In this document: positions 52,260-56,937 of the stretch, in pieces | How positions within the stretch are numbered: position 1 is the first letter of the stretch | Layout: every line of letters begins with the position of its first letter | Assembly: GCA_019455045.1 (NCBI GenBank) | Contig: JACFND010000012.1 | Coordinates: 1 to 56,937 of the forward strand | Reading direction: 5' to 3' | Length of the DNA: 56,937 bases | Origin: Flavobacteriia bacterium | Lineage (GTDB): Bacteria; Bacteroidota; Bacteroidia; Flavobacteriales; Weeksellaceae | Notes under the pieces: model-generated | Databases searched by the model: none | The model's input: the letters and a program-made list of their open reading frames with translations, nothing else | Told to the model about the DNA's origin: nothing | Position numbers and translations under genes: made by a program

Positions 52260-53486
52260 ATGAAAAATTTAAATTTTCTTTTGGCCCTTTTGGCGGGCAG
52301 TTTGTTTATTCAGGCGCAGGAAACCACTGTGAATCTTTCGTTTGGTTCCGGATACTCAAATAATGTATATTATCATTTCAACACCGGTCAGTCTGAAAGT
52401 TATGATGTGGCATCATGGGACATTGCATTTTTAAGAACCGGAACATTTGAATTTGCAGAAAGAATCAATGACGGTCTGGGCATTGAAGTGTATGAAGCAT
52501 CCAACAATCCGGATGATTATGCAACCGTAAATCCGGCTGACATCAGCAATTGGATACAGTTGTTCAACAGCGATACCATGTGGGAAGCGGGCGCATTTGA
52601 TTTCGGTTCGGCAGATTACGGCTGGGGCGAATACAATCCGGTGACTCACCATGTAACCGGTACCATCGTGTATGTTTTGAAGTATGCAAACGGAAGTTTC
52701 AAGAAGTTTATGATCAATGATTTCTATGCCGGTTATACATTCAAATATGCAAGCTGGAATGCATCATCTTCAAGCTGGGAGAACGAACACACAGTAACCC
52801 TTCCCAATTCCCAGAACGAAGGAAAACTGTTCAACTATTACAGTCTGACCAACAATCAGTCGGTGATTGCATCGCCCGATCTTGCCAACTGGGATCTGGT
52901 TTTCCAGACCTACATGACCGATCTCGGCATTATGTATCCGGTGCTCGGTGCGCTTCAAAGCCCTGATGTTACCGTTGCAAAAAGTACAAGTACAGATGTG
53001 AATACGATCGACGAATCTGAATACAAAGCGGAAATCAATACTGTCGGTTATGACTGGAAAACCTTTAACGGTACAGGATATGATGTGGATTCAGACACTT
53101 ACTACTTCCTAAAATATGCGGACGGCAAAGTATTCCGTTTTCACTTCCTGACCTATGAAGGATCATCGACCGGTAATTTCTCGTTTGCTTATGAAGACGT
53201 TACCGACCAAATGTCAACCGTGAATTTTGACAGCAAAAATTCACTGAGCCTGTATCCGAATCCTGTAAAAGGCGGCATCTTGACTTTGCTTTACGAATCC
53301 AATCAGGCACAGCCTGCAAAAGTTGAAATCTACAATATGGCAGGAAAAATGGTCATTCAGCAGCAGCTTCCGGCAAACGGATATTTCAACCATCAGATCA
53401 ATCTGAGCAGTCTGCCCAAAGGAGTTTATATACTGAAATTCAATACCGGAAAATATTCTGATTCACAAAAAATAGTTGTTCAGTAG
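52260..53486 (+). CDS. T9SS-secreted HmuY-like protein with two repeats
   Basis: 408 aa. Signal peptide NFLLALLAGSLFIQAQ. Two HmuY-like halves: one opens with SWDIAFLRTGTFEF and closes with VLKYANGSFKKFMI; the second opens with NWDLVFQTYMTDLG and closes with FLKYADGKVFRFHF. The C-terminus is a type A sorting domain (SLYPNPVKGG ... LPKGVYILKFNTG), so it is exported by the type IX system and probably attached to or released from the cell surface. It lies 34 bp after the lipoprotein gene. A secreted hemophore-like role is inferred. Confidence 0.78.
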   Translation: MKNLNFLLALLAGSLFIQAQETTVNLSFGSGYSNNVYYHFNTGQSESYDVASWDIAFLRTGTFEFAERINDGLGIEVYEASNNPDDYATVNPADISNWIQLFNSDTMWEAGAFDFGSADYGWGEYNPVTHHVTGTIVYVLKYANGSFKKFMINDFYAGYTFKYASWNASSSSWENEHTVTLPNSQNEGKLFNYYSLTNNQSVIASPDLANWDLVFQTYMTDLGIMYPVLGALQSPDVTVAKSTSTDVNTIDESEYKAEINTVGYDWKTFNGTGYDVDSDTYYFLKYADGKVFRFHFLTYEGSSTGNFSFAYEDVTDQMSTVNFDSKNSLSLYPNPVKGGILTLLYESNQAQPAKVEIYNMAGKMVIQQQLPANGYFNHQINLSSLPKGVYILKFNTGKYSDSQKIVVQ

Positions 53487-54003
53487 TCAGTAAAAGAATT
53501 TAATAAAATTATAATCCGACTTTTATGGCAAAAATGCCTGTTTTATTGAGTTTGTTGTTTGACATAAATTGTTTTACTCAGCCAGATATTCGGTGACAAC
53601 GGTTCAATCCGGCCGGACCACCGATTAGAAGTCACTTTTTGTAATTCTTTTGTATTTAGTTTTTTACAAAGGGCGGTTTGAACAGATTCGGACCGCCCTT
53701 TGTTCTTTTACTGATTACACCTGACTGCTTTCGTAAGAAAATTAATCAATCTGAAATTTTCGGTGAAAAATGACCGGAAACAGTCAGTGGGATTTTCGGG
53801 ATTTATCATTCATCTGCCTGATTTCTTTTGCAAAAGTCTTGGTTGAAAAGCTCCGAACCAAATCGATTCAGATGATTTGGATGTGTTTTCCAGCATGGTA
53901 TTTTACTTAAATTTCATTAAAAACAATTTTACTGATATCTAAATTTTGTCAGGTAATTTAATACACTTAAACTGCCGGATAAAAAATACCAAAAAAACGT
54001 CAA
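53487..54003. other. 517-bp spacer after the heme operon
   Basis: Apart from the terminator at 53667-53702 I see no gene or clear motif. A 23-codon frame beginning near 53524 has no supporting features and is not called. The spacer marks the border between the heme island and the decayed right end. Confidence 0.4.
53667..53702 (+). terminator. Terminator of the receptor-HmuY operon
   Basis: CAAAGGGCGGT (53667-53677) pairs perfectly with ACCGCCCTTTG (53692-53702) and is followed by a T-rich stretch. It is about 180 bp after the last stop. Confidence 0.75.
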
Positions 54004-54673
54004 TTAACTTTTCTTAGTCAGCCATCCCATATAGATCGAAGATTGAAAAAATCTTACCGGTTTTTCAAACCCTGCTTCTTCGCAAAGATCCGAGAGCCTG
54101 TTTTCAGAAACAATAAAAAAGTCGTTTTTTATTCTGGTCAGTCGCTGGTCAATAAGTTCTGAATCCAATCCATCCGGTAGCAGAGACTTTAAGACTTTCA
54201 GATTATTGGCGATCTGTGATTCATCACCCGTTATATCAAAAATTACAAATTCGGAACCCGGAACCAGTCTTTGGGCTATATCATTCAGCAACCCGAGTTT
54301 GCTGCCTTTGTCATCCAAAAAGTGCAGTACCAGTGAAAGCGTTGCTGCATTGTATTTTTTATTGATATCAAGGTCTGAAACCATGCCTTCGATAAGTTTT
54401 ATATTTTTAACCTTTTTTAAATTTCTCCTCTGCCTGCTTTAGCATTTCTGAAGAGGGATCAATACCGGTAATTACCCAATCACGAGAGGACTCAACAAAC
54501 TTTTCAATTTCGTACCCCGTACCGCAGCCTGCTATCAGCAATTCATTTCCTGCAGTCCTATTCAGAAGTTTGGGCAAACAATCAAGAAAATACTGATAAC
54601 CGGGTATCCAAATATCTGTAAATTGATTATAGCCGGCGGCTCTTTCACCTTCAAATATTTCTGTGTTTTTCAT
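54004..54673 (-). pseudogene. SAM methyltransferase split by a frameshift
   Basis: The first 88 codons (from 54673) hold the SAM-binding motif I LLIAGCGTGYEIEKF and ITGIDPSSEML. They end at a stop right after a run of six A on the coding strand (T6 at 54413-54418). The next frame continues without a gap as FKKVKNIKLIEGMVSDLDINKKYNAA and then LVLHFLDD and PGSEFVIFDIT. Removing one A restores a single protein of about 220 aa. Because the shift is in a homopolymer it may be a real mutation, phase variation or a sequencing error. Target unknown. Confidence 0.75.
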
Positions 54674-54732
54674 TTTTCAGGTCATTAAATTCTGATTTTG
54701 TCGATAAAAATTGATCACTCATTCAAAAGTAA

Positions 54733-55905
54733 TTAAATATCCGCTTTATTCTCTGCAAACACCGACTGATTTACAAAAACAGCCGGAAAAAGTGTTTTCA
54801 TATTGTACTGACTGGACATCACCTCACCGTAAGCACCGGCTGATTTGATTTGAATAATATCACCCCTTTCAGTCTTTGGGAAACTCAGTTCCTGCGCAAA
54901 AACATCTGATGATTCGCAGATCGGACCAACGATGTCATACTTATTTCCTTCCGCCAAACCGGAACTTAGATTTTCAATTTTATGATGCGCCTGATACAGA
55001 GCCGGACGAATCAAATGGGTCATACCCGCATCCAATATCAAATAATTCCTGCAGTTTCCGGGTTTTACGTAGAGTACACGGCTGATAAGACTTCCACACT
55101 GTCCGACAATAGACCGCCCCAATTCAAAATGGACTTTCTGACCGGAATTCAATTGCAAATTATCATTGAAAACTTTAAAATAATTCTTAAAATCAGGAAT
55201 TCTGTTCTGTTCCGGTTCAAGATAATCTATGCCCAGACCTCCTCCGACATTTACAAATTCAAGTTCACCTGCCAGATTCAGAATCTGATTGATCTTTAAA
55301 CACAGTTCTTTGAAAGGTTTCAGGTTCAGTATTTGTGATCCGATGTGAAAATGAAGTCCTTTCAGCCGAATGTTTTTGAACCCCGAAATTTCATTTAAAA
55401 CCTTGTCCAAGTCGGAACAATTGATACCGAATTTGTTTTCATTTAATCCGGTTGTGATAAATCTGTGGGTCTGTGCATCAATATCCGGATTGATTCTGAG
55501 TGCGATGTCTGCCTTTTGGTTTTTTAACCCTGCCAATTGGTTGATAACGCTTATTTCCTGAAGACTTTCACAATTCAGACAGAAAATATTATGATTCAAA
55601 GCCAGATTGATTTCATCGTCTGTTTTTCCGACTCCAGCAAAAACGATTTTTTCAGGCTTAAATCCGGTTCTGACAGCCCAATCGATTTCGTTCCCGCTCA
55701 CACAGTCGGCGCCCATTCCGTAGGACGAGATAATTTTTAGAATTTGTTCCGAAAAATTGGCTTTCAGCGCATAATGCAATTCATAACCGTATTTTTGAGC
55801 TTCACTTATTGCAGTTTCTATTGTTTCACGCAACAAACCGATATCATAAAGATAAAATGGTGTATTATTGTTTACAGCGATTTCCTGAATTGTATTTTTT
55901 TTCAT
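54733..55905 (-). CDS. lysA: Diaminopimelate decarboxylase
   Basis: 390-aa PLP enzyme catalysing the last step of lysine synthesis. Alanine-racemase-like barrel with the Schiff-base Lys in YALKANFS (near 49), NKFGIN, HFHIGSQI, the glycine loop VGGGLGIDY, ELGRSIVGQCG and the CESSDVF segment supplying the active-site Cys. It follows the aspartate kinase remnant at 5 nt, so the two formed a lysine operon. With the kinase truncated, its own expression may now depend on a new promoter, possibly in the insertion remnant. Confidence 0.92.
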   Translation of the reverse strand: MKKNTIQEIAVNNNTPFYLYDIGLLRETIETAISEAQKYGYELHYALKANFSEQILKIISSYGMGADCVSGNEIDWAVRTGFKPEKIVFAGVGKTDDEINLALNHNIFCLNCESLQEISVINQLAGLKNQKADIALRINPDIDAQTHRFITTGLNENKFGINCSDLDKVLNEISGFKNIRLKGLHFHIGSQILNLKPFKELCLKINQILNLAGELEFVNVGGGLGIDYLEPEQNRIPDFKNYFKVFNDNLQLNSGQKVHFELGRSIVGQCGSLISRVLYVKPGNCRNYLILDAGMTHLIRPALYQAHHKIENLSSGLAEGNKYDIVGPICESSDVFAQELSFPKTERGDIIQIKSAGAYGEVMSSQYNMKTLFPAVFVNQSVFAENKADI

Positions 55906-55910
55906 GTCAT

Positions 55911-56510
55911 TTAAAATTTAAATAAACTTTCATTCAGTGCATTCAAAGCTTTGTTAATTTCAGCTTCATCAACAAGAATGGAAATATTGTGGGTACTTCC
56001 GCCATAGGAAATCATCCGAAGCGGAACATCTTTCAGACAACTGAAAATTCTTTCGGCTGTCCCCTTCTCTTCTGCTATCATATTGCCTACTACACAGATA
56101 ATTGCCTGTCTACTGTCTGTTTCAATCCTGCCAAATGATTTTAACTCACTTAGAATTTTATTCAGATTTTCGGGATTATCAATGGTCAGACTAACGGCAA
56201 CTTCAGAAGTGGTAACCATATCAATCGGTGTTTTGTGCCTTTCAAAAACTTCAAACACCGCTCTTAAAAATCCGTATGCCATCAGCATCTTTCCGGATTT
56301 GATCTTTATGGCGGTAATTCCGTTTTTAACAGCTATTGCTTTTACTGAGGTGATTGAACCTGCTTTTTTTGAAATGAGCGTACCTTTGTCGGACGGGCAC
56401 AGTGTATTCAATAATCTTACGGGAATTCCTGCCTTTTCTGCAGGGCAAATCGATTGGGGATGAAGGATTTTAGCACCAAAATATGCAAGTTCCGCTGCTT
56501 CTGTAAATCG
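55911..56510 (-). pseudogene. lysC: C-terminal half of aspartate kinase, 5'-truncated
   Basis: 199 codons of open frame from 56510 down. They encode FTEAAELAYFGAKILHPQSI (end of the kinase domain) and two ACT regulatory domains (KNGITAIKIKSGK and QAIICVVGNMI). The frame is cut by a TGA at 56513-56511, and the entire ATP-binding N-terminal half (about 200 aa) is absent. A TTG at 56411 could start a 166-aa ACT-only protein, but nothing suggests it is used. The truncation coincides with the start of transposase-like sequence. Confidence 0.85.
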
Positions 56511-56581
56511 TCAGCAAAAAGTGAACACAATATTATAAAAACTTAAGGAGTGTTTTCAAAAAAAAAGAATTAGTTTTAATT

Positions 56582-56680
56582 ATGGGAACACCAAAGAAAA
56601 AAAGTACAGAAACCTTTGTAAAAGACATTCGTAAAAACACACGTCGCGTATTTACAGCCGAACAAAAGATTTTAAAATAA
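56582..56680 (+). pseudogene. IS3-family transposase OrfA, N-terminal fragment
   Basis: 32 codons: MGTPKKKSTETF, then KNTRRVFTAEQKI, the typical opening of an IS3-type helix-turn-helix OrfA (usually about 90-110 aa). It then ends in LK and a stop, without the expected VLEGLRGE-like continuation. A good ribosome-binding site (AAGGAG) lies about 30 nt before the ATG. No OrfB integrase follows, so the element is dead. Confidence 0.65.
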
Positions 56681-56851
56681 AAAACATGGCTTATAGAAAG
56701 ATACACATGCTATCCTTCCTTGGGAATTCAGAATAAAGAAAAGGGAAGAAAGTAAATAGTCGCTCCTTATTAATCCCAAATTGAGTAAAAGAAGAACGCT
56801 TTGCTTTTGTTTGAAAACAGTAGACGTTTAAAAATCGAAACTATCCACCAC

Positions 56852-56917
56852 TAAGTGCGTAAGTTGAAAAATCAAGGCTTGGATGGTAGCATCTCATTAA
56901 CTGTGTAAGTTGAAAAG
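56852..56917 (+). repeat. Direct repeat pair at the window edge
   Basis: TAAGTGCGTAAGTTGAAAAA (56852-56871) and TAACTGTGTAAGTTGAAAAG (56898-56917) agree at 17 of 20 positions, 46 bp apart. They may be ends of one or two insertion sequences. The window stops 20 bp later. Confidence 0.5.
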
Positions 56918-56937
56918 TTATTCTGGAAATTTTTTGA

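Larger units (their letters stand above)
56510..56937. mobile_element. Insertion-sequence remnant region
   Basis: From about 56505 the sequence is no longer lysine-operon DNA. It holds an IS3-type orfA start (56582-56680), then about 250 bp with no recognisable frame, and a direct-repeat pair (56852-56871, 56898-56917). The left IS end is probably close to 56503-56512, where kinase homology stops. The right end is not visible. Confidence 0.55.

Overview
The window looks like a chromosomal segment from a member of the Bacteroidota, class Flavobacteriia, possibly a Chryseobacterium-like (Weeksellaceae) organism. The genus is inferred from gene content only. Supporting signs are AT-rich spacers, upstream regions with TTG / TAnnTTTG promoter boxes, very weak Shine-Dalgarno sites, type IX secretion (T9SS) C-terminal sorting domains, a fused CusA-TolC efflux protein, LytS/LytTR regulation with 2TM proteins, and HmuY-type heme proteins. 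I see no rRNA, tRNA or CRISPR array.

Layout. 1-9.9 kb (mostly minus strand): a PLP decarboxylase, a class II (B12) ribonucleotide reductase, a LytTR regulator / 2TM protein / LytS kinase operon, a TPR-like secreted protein, a serine hydrolase and a charged secreted protein. 10-17.2 kb: housekeeping genes on both strands (methyltransferase, kbl, GNAT acetyltransferase, miaE, patatin, aldo/keto reductase, pth, DUF4142 lipoprotein, zinc-ribbon protein). 17.3-23.3 kb: a heavy-metal RND efflux operon (small His-rich secreted protein, CusA-TolC fusion, CusB-like adaptor). 23.4-26.5 kb: a P-type cation ATPase paired with a cytochrome b561-like protein.

26.6-31.6 kb is the most distinctive block: a nitric oxide reductase locus. 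A small membrane protein, a two-heme NorC-like cytochrome c and a NorB carrying a degenerate DUF2249 tail form one operon. Beside it lie a DUF302 gene, preceded by a 5-4-5 palindrome placed like a class II activator site, and a protein with three DUF2249 units. Together they suggest a nitrosative-stress or NO-respiration module in which DUF2249 units work with the reductase.

31.7-42.6 kb: an AtoE-type short-chain fatty acid transporter behind an upstream region with two copies of a ~37-bp repeat, a phosphoesterase, DUF2905, a T9SS gene interrupted by one amber codon, truA, an ABC exporter, two tandem lipoprotein paralogues, an M28 peptidase, a threonylcarbamoyl-AMP synthase, yaaA and a nucleoside deaminase. 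42.7-53.5 kb: a PepSY-like protein and a response-regulator stump, then a heme acquisition island (hmuV, hmuU, hmuT, DUF6607 and an AraC regulator on minus; TonB receptor, HmuY lipoprotein and T9SS-exported HmuY-like protein on plus). The two halves share a repeated 14-bp element in the spacer between them. 54-56.9 kb: decay. It holds a frameshifted methyltransferase, lysA, the C-terminal half of an aspartate kinase cut off at an IS3-type transposase remnant, and an unexplained repeat pair at the window edge.
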